DNA of 64,000 nt from Bostrychus sinensis (lineage: Eukaryota; Chordata; Actinopteri; Gobiiformes; Eleotridae), in assembly GCA_020698575.1 (NCBI GenBank), contig CM036241.1, positions 33,477,416 to 33,541,415 on the forward strand, in the 5' to 3' direction. Below the pieces are notes generated by a model. It saw only the letters and a list, made by a program, of their open reading frames with translations, was not told where the DNA came from and ran no database searches. Positions 1 to 12,169 of this stretch are shown in pieces. Numbering within the stretch: the first letter of the stretch is position 1; the number at the start of each line of letters is the position of its first letter. Made by a program: the position numbers and the translations under genes.

Positions 1-1215
1 TTACTACTACAAAGGTACAATCGGGCACGGCACTTTTTATTATGTTTTTATTCTTTTTCAAATTTATTTAAATTTTTTACAGTAAATTTGACAGTTTTTC
101 ATCAATAGTTTCCAGGTCATGTGACCTAGTGATTCCAAACCACAACTGATAATTTCTACTAGATGAGCAATATCGGGCACGGCACTTTTTTATTACGTTT
201 TAATGCTTGTTCAGTTTTATTTGAATTTTTACAGTAAAACTGACTGTTTTTCTTCAATAGCTTCCAAGTCATGTGACCCAGTGACCCCAAACCACAACTG
301 AATATTACTACTACAAAGGTACAATCGGGCACGGCACTTTATATTACGTTTTAATGCTTGTTCAATTTTATTTGAATTTTTTACTGTAAATTTGACAGTT
401 TTTCTTCAATAGCTTCCAGGTCATGTGACCCAGTGACCCCCAAACACAACTGAATATTTCTACTAGATGAGTACAATCGGGCACGGCACTTTATATTACA
501 TTTTAATGCATGTTCAATTTTATTTGAATTTTTTACAGTAAAACTGACCGTTTTTCTTCAACAGCTTCTAGGTCATGTGACCCAGTGACCCCCAAACACA
601 ACTGAATATTACTACTACAAAGGTACAATCGGGCACGGCACTTTTTATTAGGTTTTAATGCTTGTTCAATTTTATTTGAATTTTTTACAGTAAAACTGAC
701 AGTTTTTCTTCAATAGCTTCCAGGTCATGTGACCCAGTGACCCCAAACCACAACTGAATATTTCTACTAGATGAGTACAATCGGGCACAGCACTTTATAT
801 TACATTTTAATGCTTATTCACTTTTTTTTTTCTACAGTAAATTTGACAGTTTTTCTTCAATAGCTTCCAAGTCATGTGACCCAGTGACCCCAAACCACAA
901 CTGAATATTACTACTATAAAAATAAATAAACAAATAAAATTGAACAAGCATTAAAACGTAATATAAAGTGCCGTGCCCGATTGTACCTTTGTAGTAGTAA
1001 TATTCAGTTGTGGTTTGGGGTCACAGGGTCACATGACCTGGAAGCTATTGAAGAAAAAATGTCAGTTTTACTGTAAAAAATTCAAATAAAATTGAACAAG
1101 CATTAAAACCTAATAAAAAGTGCCGTGCCCGATTGTACCTTTGTAGTAGTAATATTCAGTTGTGTTTGGGGGTCACTGGGTCACATGACCTAGAAGCTAT
1201 TGAAGAAAAACAGAC
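1..1215. repeat. ~152-bp satellite with inverted continuation
   Basis: The core TCGGGCACGGCAC recurs near 20, 173, 325, 477, 628 and (one mismatch) 779, a period of about 152 bp. Each unit also carries a TTTGAATTTTTTACAGTAAA segment and a CAGGTCATGTGACCCAGTGA segment. From about 925 the same unit runs on the opposite strand (GTGCCGTGCCCGA near 968 and 1120). The array is therefore six direct units followed by two inverted ones, a palindrome centred near 915-925. No coding content is seen. Confidence 0.9.
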
Positions 1216-1904
1216 AATTAGTGCTGTAGAGTAATTCACTGACGGTCCCTAACCTGAACCAAGGCTGACGCCGACACTTTGTGTCAGCACAAGCCGTCTG
1301 TCATGCTCTTTGCTCGGTCTCATTTGCCGTGAGTACCATAGCGGTTCCCAGGGCGAATATGCGAATATGTCGAATATCCAATATCCATCTAACTTCACCG
1401 CGGTCGTAGACCGTGCGGTTTCCTTGCGCTTCTGCAGTGTCTCGTGTGTTAGAAAGAATCTCAGACTGATCCATCTGCGTGTCATTCGAAAGCCATAGGC
1501 AAATGACTTTATTTGGAAAGACATGGCACCACGATCTACCAGCACTGCTTTAACGATCGCCGGGTTGAGGACCACTGATTAAAACCTTCTCAAGCGTTTG
1601 GTGTAATTTGAGGCGGCACTCCAGGTGTGCTTTGGGCTTAAGACGCGCATGCTCAATGCTTTTGTTTAAGGAAGCGAGACAATCAGTGAATGATGAGATG
1701 GGAGAGGGACATTCTGTGCATTAAATCACATCACGGAGCGATCATAAGCCACTAAAAACCACACAGACACAGATATGATGAGAGAAAGCGCTGCCTGGTT
1801 CACATGCTTTAGCGTCAGATTTTTTTTCTCATAAAAGCGTCCGCGGTCCGCGGCTGCTTTCTAATGTGTGTAAAAGCTGCAAAGACCAGCTGGACAGCTG
1901 ATCT
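1216..1904. other. Gene-free stretch, moderately GC-rich
   Basis: This stretch contains a 108-codon reading on the minus strand (1249-1575) and a shorter one on the plus strand, but neither shows a family motif or splice context. It directly precedes the hAT-like end at 1905-1987 and could be the inside of a non-autonomous element. I see no gene here. Confidence 0.5.
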
Positions 1905-1987
1905 CTTTCTACCCGGTACTGCGTACCCCCTCTAAATCTTATGCCGTTATGTAGTACCGGGCCGTACCGGCTTACTTTCACCCCTGG
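1905..1987 (-). repeat. hAT-like transposon terminus (copy 1)
   Basis: Read on the minus strand, it begins CAGGGGTGAAAGTAAGCCGG and continues into a GTACGG...CCGTAC-type palindrome and AAGATTTAGAGGGGGTA. The same ~80-bp sequence lies on the plus strand at 18,296-18,381. A CAGGGG start is typical of hAT-type inverted termini. No transposase is seen and the opposite terminus was not identified. Confidence 0.65.
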
Positions 1988-2994
1988 TCCTATTTTAACT
2001 CTTTAAATTTGGGATCAGCACTATCAACTGTATTTCATTAACATGAATATGCAGTTGTATTAGTGGGGTATTGGGGTGGGAGCATCAGTCCTCAAAACTG
2101 GATGTTTGCATAAACACATTACAGCTGAGATAGTAACAACAGTGGAATACACTGTTCAAGAAGCAACATTTACAACTGAAGATACATTTATGCTGACAAT
2201 AAGACTGGTCCCTTGAGGTCCATTTACCCAGAAAACATCTTATTGCATGTCTGAACTGCCCCAGCATTTACCAAATTTAATAAAATTTCAATAAAACAAT
2301 AATTTAAAAATTCACATTTTGACAAAATTCAGTTCTTTTGTTAACTGATAATTTTTTTTTTTTTTTTTTTGCCTGCTAGCTGCGGGGCAGGCCGAACTTT
2401 GTCACCCAATTCCTATTTATCTGTTACTTTATACAGTAATCCACATTTGTATAATAATAATAATAATAATAGTTACATCCCCACTTTCTATTTTTTTGTT
2501 AAATACTATTTCAGTATTTTATGAAACCATTTTAATATGGTTTCATAGGAAAGCCTAATGTAAGAGTTTTAAGTAATATAGTCAAATGTGTGGTTTGGTC
2601 ATAAATGCCCACCATTACACTTCAAACATATGGGATATACAGTACTTAAGAGCACTAACTGATAAATGATACAGCAAACCTGCCTGCACTGGACCAATGC
2701 AGTCACAGCAGACACAACAGACAACTTTATTAGGGTACTTTTGTACACTGAGTAAACGTATACAAAACAGTTTTCACAGTATCCCATATAAAAGCTTCTT
2801 TAAATGATCAAAATACTGTAGCACATTGTTCTAAATAATGTTTGTTCAAGGCGCTTTACTTTTAACAGGTCAGAGCTGACACAGGACCAGTCCCATCATG
2901 TCCACCTTTCACTTTACCTCCTGTTTGTGTGTTAATTTTAACAGCTTGAAAGAAAAAATACACTATAAAAAAAAAAAAAATTTAAAAAAAGGGT
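1988..2994. other. AT-rich gene-free stretch
   Basis: Contains poly-T (about 2350-2370) and a short (ATA)n tract near 2450-2470. Short open frames on both strands lack motifs. Nothing else is recognisable. Confidence 0.5.
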
Positions 2995-3700
2995 AAATGA
3001 CTGTCAGCTACGGCTGCCAAACAAATACCCTAAAATTAAAGTAAGTTTCGTAAATTTAAAAAATGTGCAAACACACTAAATTTACGGACATGAAAAAGGA
3101 AATTATTTTAGTTGTTTTCCTGTATTATTATGATCAAATACCTTCATTAAAGTGCCAATATCAAGTTCTAAAGGAAATGACCATTATTTTACCGATTTTT
3201 ACCATATCATTAGGAGTAAACACCTTCAATAAAGTGACAATACTCAGAGTTTTACAAGAAAAAAACTTTATATTATATTCAGAGTTTTATGAGAAATAAA
3301 ATTCATTTTACAGATTTTTACCATGGAATATGGAGTAAACACCGTTAATAAAGTGACAATGCTCAAAGTTTTACAGGAAAAATACCATTATTTTACAGAT
3401 ATTTACTTAATTTTTAGGGTTAAACAAAAACAAAAAAACAAACAAACAAAGCAAAAAACAAACAGTAAATGACTGGCAGCTGCGGCTGCTAAACAAAAAC
3501 CCTAAAATTAAAGTAGAATTCCGTAATTCAAATAATGTGCAAAATCATAAAATTTACAGAATTTTCCACTTAAGTTTCTACAAGAATATACCATTATTTA
3601 AAAGCTGATTTTATGCATTTTTCAGATCAACACCTTCATTAAATGTAGGGACAATGTGAAATGTTCGAAAGCAAAACACTACATTACAGTGTTTACACAA
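2995..3700 (+). repeat. Degenerate nested tandem repeat
   Basis: A block starting GTAAATGACTG(T/G)CAGCT(A/G)CGGCTGC at about 2996 is repeated at about 3467, a period near 470 bp. Inside it, units with TTTTACCAT...GGAGTAAACACC...AATAAAGTGACAAT recur about every 120 bp (3190, 3310 and partly 3385). The 78-codon frame at 3063-3299 lies wholly in this repeat and is not a gene. Confidence 0.7.
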
Positions 3701-4450
3701 TGAAATATTGTAATATTTAAATATTTAATATTTAACAGTAGAAATATTACACTTCACTTGTTTGGGGACATGCATTGGTTTTAATTTAGATTGTACAACC
3801 CCTTTTACAAAAAAAAAAAAAAAAAAAGTTGTGACACTAAGTGACATGCTAAGAAAAACTGAATGCCTTTCATACCCAGAGCAAGTGTTGCTGCAGTTAA
3901 CATAACAGCTACAGCTTGTGTTGTCCCATCCCTACTTGCGAATCCAAATGAGCTTTTTTTTTTTTTTTTTTGCATGAAACAGTAAACAGTGTCTCACTTT
4001 CATGATTTAATATGTTCAATAGTGGATAACATATACTGTAGCTAAGATTTGCATAACATCCCAATGTTTTTTGAATTAACTTATACAGTAAACAAAAAAT
4101 AAAAAAGTCAAATCAAAACCTACCACAAAAGTGAATTAAATCTCTATCAGAGGTGACACCGCAGCAGATGAAGTCTTGCCCCAAATTTCCAGTAATCCAC
4201 TAGATCTTTGGGGCATCTACGGAAAAACAAGCAAGACAGAATTAATTACTAAAACATCCCTAAAAAGCAGCATTTTATGTATGACATCTCAGTAAAGAAC
4301 TTCAAAGAATTAGTTCACTTTAAATAAAAAAAGTTAAAGATTAAATTAAAAAAAGTAATTTACCCTAGTATAAAACATTCTGGGAGCTAACAGAGTGTTC
4401 TTTTAAATATAATACTTTAGCAGTATTATCAATAAAAATTAAGGCACAGA
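3701..4450. other. AT-rich gene-free stretch
   Basis: Contains homopolymer A and T runs (3810-3827, 3955-3970). No exon-like segment or motif is seen. Confidence 0.5.
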
Positions 4451-4454
4451 TTCT

Positions 4455-4545
4455 GCGACAAGTTGGCCCCTGCTCAGGGTGTCCCCGCCCCACGACCCCT
4501 AATGAGAATAAGCGGAAGATGATGAATGAATGAAGGCACAGATTC
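4455..4545 (+). repeat. Fragment of common fish short repeat (tail part)
   Basis: Contains GGCCCCTGCTCAGGGTGTCC, CGACCCCTAATGAGAATAAG and a GATGAATGAATG tail. This is the 3' part of a very widespread fish dispersed repeat, also present at 59,450-59,680 and 33,915-34,175. Confidence 0.7.
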
Positions 4546-4559
4546 ACAACAGACATGTA

Positions 4560-7500
4560 TTCACCCAGACATTACCAATGTGTCATAGTAAAGTAAACAC
4601 AGTTACCTTTACAATACTGTCTGCAGCGTGAGCACCTGGAAAACATAACATGCGGAAAATATACATTAGTAATATCAACCAGTGGCTTACACAGAAGTGC
4701 TCATTAGCAACTTTACATAAAAACACCATGATTGGAATATACTAAAACAAATCACTCATTTTGTTATCAAAAAAATCTCTTTACTACAGAGAATGCCACT
4801 GTTTTATGAACCATGTACTGGCTTTTCCACTAAAGCTAGATATCACTTCACAATACCCCTCTTTGAAGTGCATTAAGCTGAGGTAAAAAAAAAAAAAAAG
4901 GAGGGGAGCGTGCGCTTGTCCCGCCTCCCTCGCGCTCTCATTGGTTGTCTGCCGTTCATGAATGCGTGTGTTGTGACCACGCCTCAGCAGCACGCGATTC
5001 AGGTAGGCATTTTTACTGGGCACTGCTTCTCTTATCTCCTTAAGCCTCTGTTAGAGGCCATTTTGTGATATGCCTAATGTATGTATTAAAAGTGTTTGAC
5101 TGGTTTGGGGAATTGAAGTTATTGAGACATACATTTGGCATTTTATTATGAAACTCTGAGTGATTCCAGAACACTGTCCAGTGCCATGTTTTCCAGTTGA
5201 ATTAAAAATAATTTAATTTGAGTACAATAATTATTACCAACAAACCAGTGGCGTAACTTGATAATGTGCAGGATTTCAGAATGGGCCCTAAAGTTATGAA
5301 ACACATTCAGTACTTCAGGTTTATGCATTAAGCTTTTTAATTTATAAAATGCCACTGTTTTACTGGAGTTTGATTAAAAAAAAACTGCAGCTTATTCATG
5401 AATATTTAGTGAAAATTTTATCTTTATCTATCTTTATTTATTTAACAGGATTTAAAATTGAAATAATGTAAACAATTCACCTCACAACAGTTATGTGCTG
5501 CTCCTAATTATTATGAATATTTTAAACACAGACTTGACCATAGATCAGTCCCTCCAGGATTTCACAGGCAATTTTTGTGATTATTGCAGGCTAAAATGCC
5601 TGATTTTGTGGGGATTTTAAAAATTTTTTAAGTTGCACTAAAAGCTGCGATTTTTTCTTTATCTATAATTCACAAGTAAAAAGTACCAGAGGTGATAAAT
5701 ATACACTGTTACTTGAGTTTTTTCTTTAAAATATTAGAATTAAAAAAACTAAAAACAAAATCTGTTTTTAAATATATATGAGGTGGTAATTAATCAAATT
5801 AAAACTACCTGTATTTGAACAAACCAAGTTTACTACTTTTTTAAAATGATATTGCTGTGTTATTAGGCTTTTTTTTTTTTTGGCTATTACACTGCCGCTG
5901 ATTCTGATTCTGTTCCTCTCAGATCTTCTCTGGTGATTCCTGTTGTGTGCTGTAGAACATCCAGTCATTAAAAACAGAGGAAGTTTGCTGTGCTAAGTTT
6001 TCAGGAAGGTTATTAGCATGCAACATTAACATTTAAAGAACAATGACCTCAAACTTCATTCTTGTCTAAATATGCTGCCCATTCAACTTTTTAGGCAACT
6101 ATATCACCATGGCAACGCAGACGGGCTTTTCAGAGTGATACCAGACAAAACTAGAAAGTCTCTTCTCCTCCTTCAGTCCCATCCACACGCACTGCTGCTG
6201 GTGAGCACCTGCGACCTCAGGCCTGAGTGCGCTTCACCTCTGTGCTGCAGCCGTGCGCTGCTCCTCCATGCCTCTCTGTGAGTACGCCCCCTGCGCTCCA
6301 CCTCTGTGCCGCTCTGTTTATGAGTATGTCCGACCTCACCGACCTCAGCACCGCACCTCCGTGTCCGCGCTGCGCCTCAGTGTCACAACTCTGTGCCGCT
6401 CTCTTTTTGAGTGTGCTGCACCATCTTTTTTCTTTTTTTTTTTTCCTCATTTGAGTTTTTGATTTAAAACTAGACTATTCCTGTTTGACTAAATAATGTA
6501 TAGGCCTTACATAGCCTACAATGAGGCACTTCTGGGAAATCATCACAGAATACCCTCTACAAAAATGTACACTACACCAATGGATGGACACCTGTCTATC
6601 CTGGAGACAGATGTGGAGCAGGAACTGGTGCTGGTCTGGGTTTTGACCTCAAGGTCGGGAACTGGTATTTTCTCTTTGTCCTTGGCATCTCTTTCACTCA
6701 CCCTCTGATGATGAAGTTACAAAAGCTCTCACTTTTCCATTTTTGCTTGTTGGATTGCTTGGAAGTGGGTCATGGCTCCCTATATTCTAACTTGTTCATT
6801 TTTAATTGAAATAGGTTCTTAACAAAGGCCTGGTGGTTTTCATTGTAGATAAAAACTTATAAAACAAAACAATTTTCAACCATGCTTGATGTTTATTAAA
6901 AATAGTAAAGTCATAGCTTAATATACGTAGCTAATATGTTAATTAGTTTATCACTTTTACTTTGATTTCCTGTCACTTCTCACCTGCACTATCTAATAAA
7001 GCTAAAAAAAAAAAAAGGCCGAAAAAATATCAAAAAAAAAAAAAAAAAAAGACACTTTCAAAACAAAAAAGCTGGTGATACAACCACAGAATTTGTCTAA
7101 AACACGTCGACGTTCAAAGCCATCACTCTATGGCACATTCTGATGTCACTGACAGGGCAGGGCAGACTGAAACGTATTGAGAGAGTGGCACGATGAGCCA
7201 TTTGGTAATGCATTCACCATTTTAATCATTCTACAAAACAGCTAAGAAAGATTATATACATTATCAGATGTTTTAAGGATTCATATGCTCACAATTATTT
7301 CTGTTTTAACACTTATTTGAAACATTACAGCATTACATTTTGGTGATCTGTTAAGGTATACGTAAACAGAGTAAAGTAAGTATCATCGCAAATAAATATA
7401 CAGTGTTCCCATGTGAATAATACACTGTACACTGTGCTGTTTGTGCTCTGAAACAAGTCACAATAAAGATAATCCAAGGAATTAGTGTTACGGCCGGTGT

Positions 7501-7700
7501 TCAGACATTTCTTCCTACCCGTCGAGACATCCTACCCTACTATGCAAGCCCTATACTATGGTTAAGGTTAGGATGGGGGCGGGGGTTAGTGCTCCATAGA
7601 AATTGAATGGAGGTAGCATATTTCGACAAGGTAGCAGATCTCGTCAGAACACCGGCTCATGAAGCCGCAACAAAAAGAGGTGGACACAGCTTCAGCGTTT
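4560..7700. other. Gene-free stretch with transposon-end fragments
   Basis: At 5548 CAGTCCCTCCAGGATTT matches a segment at 11,529 and resembles a hAT-like terminus. A GC-rich, CpG-containing patch at 6170-6420 has repeated CTCTGTGCCGCTCT-type words and opens in several frames at once, as low-complexity DNA does. Long poly-A tracts lie at 7003-7016 and 7033-7050. I find no supported coding exon. Confidence 0.5.
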
Positions 7701-7715
7701 TAAGCCCTTGACTCA

Positions 7716-7805
7716 GAGGCGTAGCCACGTGGGGACCTGGGGTGGCCACGGCCCCTGTTGGTCAGACCTAGGCCACCCCATCGGCCCCCCCTGCAAGGTC
7801 CTGCA
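7716..7805 (+). repeat. hAT-like terminus
   Basis: Begins CAGAGGCGTAGCCACGTGGG and is rich in GGCC palindromes. CAGAGGCGTAGC-type starts are common at fish hAT-like element ends, and a related start in inverse orientation lies at about 11,898-11,942. No transposase is seen. Confidence 0.45.
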
Positions 7806-8287
7806 CAACGCAGGTCCATAATGAGGCTGGCGTGACTGACTGACGTTACGTCTTTGCGCAGCTGTTGTAAAACAAACTGTTTGACACAGAGACCTGCAGC
7901 TAAATCCTCCTGACAGATAAGAGCTCAAGCTTTGTGTCAGTTTTTATTTCACGTTGATAAATTCAGGAATCACAGAGATATGCACTGTTAAAGTTTGTCA
8001 AAGCATTTAGGCTTAATTAAAAGACTCGCGGTTTATTACCTCTCTGAGAACAGCCACAGTGTTTTGTTTTTTTTGTTTGTTTTTTTTGTTTTTTGTTTTT
8101 TGTTTTTAGGTCCAGTGTCTCTTTTACTCAAAAACTATTACAAAAGAGATAATTATTTCCAATAACTTTGTTTTTAATTTTGATCAAAAGTAAGAGGAGA
8201 GATGGAGAAGAGCAGATGTGATAGAGTGTGTCACTCTGGAAGGCTGATCTGATAGTATCTGACAGGCAGGGACTCCGGTTAGAGAGC

Positions 8288-8305
8288 ATATATATATATA
8301 TATAA

Positions 8306-8378
<73 letters not shown>
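8288..8378. repeat. (TA)n microsatellite
   Basis: About 90 bp of almost uninterrupted TA dinucleotides, with two AAATATATAA interruptions at the left. The minus-strand poly-(Ile-Tyr) reading through it is an artefact. Confidence 0.97.
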
Positions 8379-8379
<1 letters not shown>

Positions 8380-9175
8380 TGAACTGCTATACACTGAAAT
8401 AATAAGGGAAACAAACAGTATTACACAGTCTGGAGACCTAGAGGTTATTTCGTGGTCTCCAGAGCCCTCTTGTGGCTAAACAACGTAACAGCAATGCCTT
8501 TAGTTAACACGTGGCAGAGCGAACGTGATGAGGGTCTGGTGTCAAATTACAAGCAGGGCACAATTAGCACGGTATGAAACTCAAAAGGCAGTGCTACATA
8601 CAAAGATAAAATTGCACACATATAAAGGTTAACGTAACGGAAAACAATGCACGCCGTTGAAGCCTATAAGAGTACTGCAAATTCTAAATGCACTCAAATA
8701 AATATACCAATCGTACAGAACAGAGACATATCTCAGTAATAGTTGATGGCTTATCTATCTGAAGTTACAGGTCTACACAAATATATTCATTTACTTTTGG
8801 TCACATACGCACACGGCTGGCAGCCATTACTTTTAAGCTTTTTGTCAAAATAGCCTTAATATTATTTAAGCAATTAAACTGAGTTCTGTTAATTTTAACA
8901 GTCATTTATTCTTAAAAGTGAGTGAGATCGGGAAAGGCACGGGGTCCGTGTACCTGCTGGCCTTTTCACGTTTCCCAATAAGAAAACAAAAAACGGAAAC
9001 GAGCCCTTATCCAATTACTATTTTATATTAGGCTACTATATACATCAAAACTCAAAAAACAAAAAATTAAAACCCTGAATGCTGTATTGTTCATTTTTTC
9101 TGATTTGTTTGACCTCAAAGTGTGCCTTGCTCACTGTCTGGACCCAGGCAGCATAGCTTTGTGCGCAGCTGTTTC

Positions 9176-9660
9176 AGGGCAGTGCTCGGGCGGTGTGCTC
9201 CTGTCACAGCTGCAGACAGGTGAGGGCCGGGGCGTGTGCCTCAGTGATCTGCTCCACTGCTACTGTCCTGTCTGCCTTTTAGACTGAGAAGCATTTAGCC
9301 AGTTGCACACTTTGCTCCTTCAAACCTTTCACATGGGCTCGTTTTGGATTTGTTCTTATAAGCGAGTAGTGGCCACGCAATTGTTGCGCGGTGCGCCACA
9401 GCCCACAGATCTCTGCACAGTGCGCCAGTGTTACCTCGGCATCCGCGAAGGCTGCGCGTAAGAAAAATCATCTTTCGTTTGCATTAAACCTGCTGTGCGT
9501 CCTGGCGCTCACCGCTTTTAAGGGCAGTGCTCCCATCACAGCTGCAGACAGGTGAGGGGCGGGGCTCCTGTCACAGCTGCGGACAGGTGAGGGGCGCGCT
9601 CTGCTCCACTGACTACTGTCCTGTCTACTCTCAGACGGGACATGCTATTGCTATAGCAAC
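9176..9660. repeat. Duplicated GC-rich segment
   Basis: A block with GGGCAGTGCTC, CACAGCTGCAGACAGGTGAG, TCTGCTCCACTG and TACTGTCCTGTCT is present at 9176-9285 and again at 9520-9640. The CAGCTGC(A/G)GACAGGTGAG core occurs twice in the second copy. It appears to be a mobile-element-derived or locally duplicated sequence. Frames across it show no domain. Confidence 0.6.
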
Positions 9661-10549
9661 TTGCCCGCTTTTCACACAGTATCCTTTCATGCGGGCCAGT
9701 TTTTGTACCTGTTTTTGAGTATGACCCTAGTGCAACGTGATCTCTGTCTCCAACAAGCCACCGTCCCCATACATTTCTATTGCTGATGTGACATATGAGG
9801 CGTGCCATTTAGGATTCAAATGAGAGACGCAAAAAGTGAAAAATGCGTTGAGATGGCAGCAAAATGGCACTAAATCTGGCGTGCTATTTACATGCACTGT
9901 CGTGCTTTTACGTTGTGCTAAAAAGCAAAGGGAAAACAAAGATGTAAACTGTATACTGTAAACTGTTACATACTCCTGTATGTCAGCCTCGCCCTGAAAG
10001 AGCGGACGATCCGGCCCATCGTCTTTTGAGACGAAGCCGGAGAACATTAAAATGCTTCAATAGCTCAGCAACAACACGGCTTTAAATTACAATATTTATA
10101 ACTAATGAAGAGAACGCATCTGAAAGTGTATAATAAAATATAATTTATTTTTGTAAACCTTTTGGAGTTGCAATTACAACGTCCCCAACAGTTGGGGGTG
10201 CTGAAGTCAAATTTAGGGGTGCTGCAGCCCCCCCAGCACCCCCCCTTCCCGCGTCCATGCAAAGAAAAGACTTTCCGACAGCAGAGGAGAAACTGCAGTT
10301 GGATGGGGACACACTGTAAAGTTTTTGTTAAGAGAAATCGACCACCTCTTATGACCCTTCAAAATAAAACTTCATCCTTTTCCATCAGCTGAAACAACTT
10401 TATTGTGGTAGAGCCTGAAAGTAAAGGCATTAGCACTGCACGAAGAACTGACAGGAGCTGATAGTACAGACTGTGAAAGTCTTGGACTGTCATGAAAAGT
10501 TTTGATGTAGACACAATTGTTAGTAAGTTATTGTAAAATTGTTAAAGCA

Positions 10550-11485
10550 AAAATATCGAACACATTGAAACCCGGTTCTACCTGAGAACCATTTTTAATT
10601 TTTCCAATCCATCGAAATTGTTTGCCTCCAGCCTTAACGATCCCTCTTATCGATGCGGCTTTGGGCAGCTGTGTTTGTGTGAGCAGGTTTTGCTCCGAGA
10701 CCCGCCCCGCTCCCGAGCAGCGTTTCTAACGTTTTTACTTTAACTTCGCTGCAAAAGTCGTCTTCGATGAGCAGCCTACAAAGCGCGGCGCTCATCGTGC
10801 AGTGCATGTCGTTCTCCTCTCTCTAATTAATGACACAGCAGCGCGGAGGTGGAGACGAGCGGAGCCTGGCGCGCTTACGTCCCATAGCGTGGACACACCA
10901 GAGTGAAGCCAGAGACGCTGAGGTAGGAGCTAAATGTCCGCGTACTGTGACAGCAGGAGCTCATTCCCCTGCATAAGAAATACAGTATGGAAGGGAGAGA
11001 GCGATAGAAAAAGAGAAATCTCCATAGAAAACGCTGAATCCTGTCTCACCTGTCTGACTCTCACCTGTCTGACACTGATGTGGCCCCTCCCTGCGTTGCA
11101 CTGTCACAGTAACAGGCTACTGTTTAGTTTAATAAGTTTATGAACGTTTTTTTCAGACAGATAGGTCTGGGGCTGCTGCTCCTAAATTAATATTAAAGCC
11201 ACAATCCTGTTTATTTAAAAAGCATACATTTCCAGTAATTTAACAGCTGTACATTCAATACATGTTACTTCTGTTTAGTGAGCCCAGTTTAAAATAGGCT
11301 CATATACATAAAAATGAAAATAAGCTTCTATTTCTGCTTCATAATAAACTGTATGGCCACAGATCTAGTTCATTTTTATTCACAGATATATCAGGAATCG
11401 ATAAGACAATCGATAAAGAATCAGATTGATAAGCAGAATCGACACTGGCATCAACATTGATAAAATCTTATCAATTCCCATCCCT
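10550..11485. mobile_element. Probable non-autonomous hAT-like element
   Basis: The left part (10,555-10,930) is CpG-rich. The right end has repeated ATCGATAAG words and finishes with AAATCTTATCAATTCCCATC at about 11,462-11,482, which is typical of the ends of common fish hAT-like elements. The interior has short unrelated frames only. I could not fix the left boundary. Confidence 0.5.
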
Positions 11486-11528
11486 ATTAACAACAACATG
11501 CTTCAAGACACAGACTACATGCATTGTT

Positions 11529-11942
11529 CAGTCCCTCCAGGATTTTGCGATGTTGCAATCACAACTATTAATGCAAAATCAAGCAATTGTTTTACTCACT
11601 CTATAGTCAGCTAAAACACTTTAAAATGCACCCGGATACAGCACATGTTGTCTGTTATATTGATTTTTTTCCCCTGGGGGAGGACCCCCAGACCCCCCTG
11701 TAAATTTGTTACATACTTAACCTCTGTGAATCACAACTTGCTCTTCTGTGAGCTGCACACATCAGGGCTCATCTCCTAACTTCCTCAAACCATCCAAATA
11801 ACTGGCTTCAGAACAGAACAGAAGATAATTCACATTTTTTGTATTAGTCCTATAATAATAATAATCTGCCATGTGCCACCACAGTAAAATGACAGGACCC
11901 GGCTGGCCCCCCCAGTAAAAAATTCCTGGCTACACCCCTGGT
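11529..11942. repeat. Fragments of hAT-like elements
   Basis: The left edge CAGTCCCTCCAGGATTTTGC is shared with 5548. The right edge, read on the minus strand, starts CAGGGGTGTAGCCAGGAATT (about 11,922-11,941). Two different inverted-repeat families appear to abut or nest here. Confidence 0.5.
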
Positions 11943-12169
11943 CAGGAATAATGTGAAGGAGCTATTGTTTTATTTGAAAATTCATAGCTTATTCACAGTA
12001 TTTTTATTTTTTACTTTAAAGAATTAAAAGCAAACTCCAGATCTGTGCTGTGTTATTGTGATAGCTCCTGGCTTGTGTACATACTTCCAGGTTTGTGTGA
12101 GACTGTGATAGAGCGTCGCCAAGGAGAGGAATTAGGAAAGGGGAGCGTATCATTCAAACTCAACATTTG

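Noticed and set aside
1..1215. CRISPR-like array
   Set aside because: The whole ~152-bp unit is repeated with no unique spacers. It is a eukaryotic satellite.
6217..6462. Overlapping frames on both strands in the GC-rich patch
   Set aside because: Frames open simultaneously in several registers because of low-complexity CTCTGTGCCGCTCT words. No motif or splice context.
8184..8414. Minus-strand frame with poly(Ile-Tyr)
   Set aside because: It is a reading of the (TA)n microsatellite.
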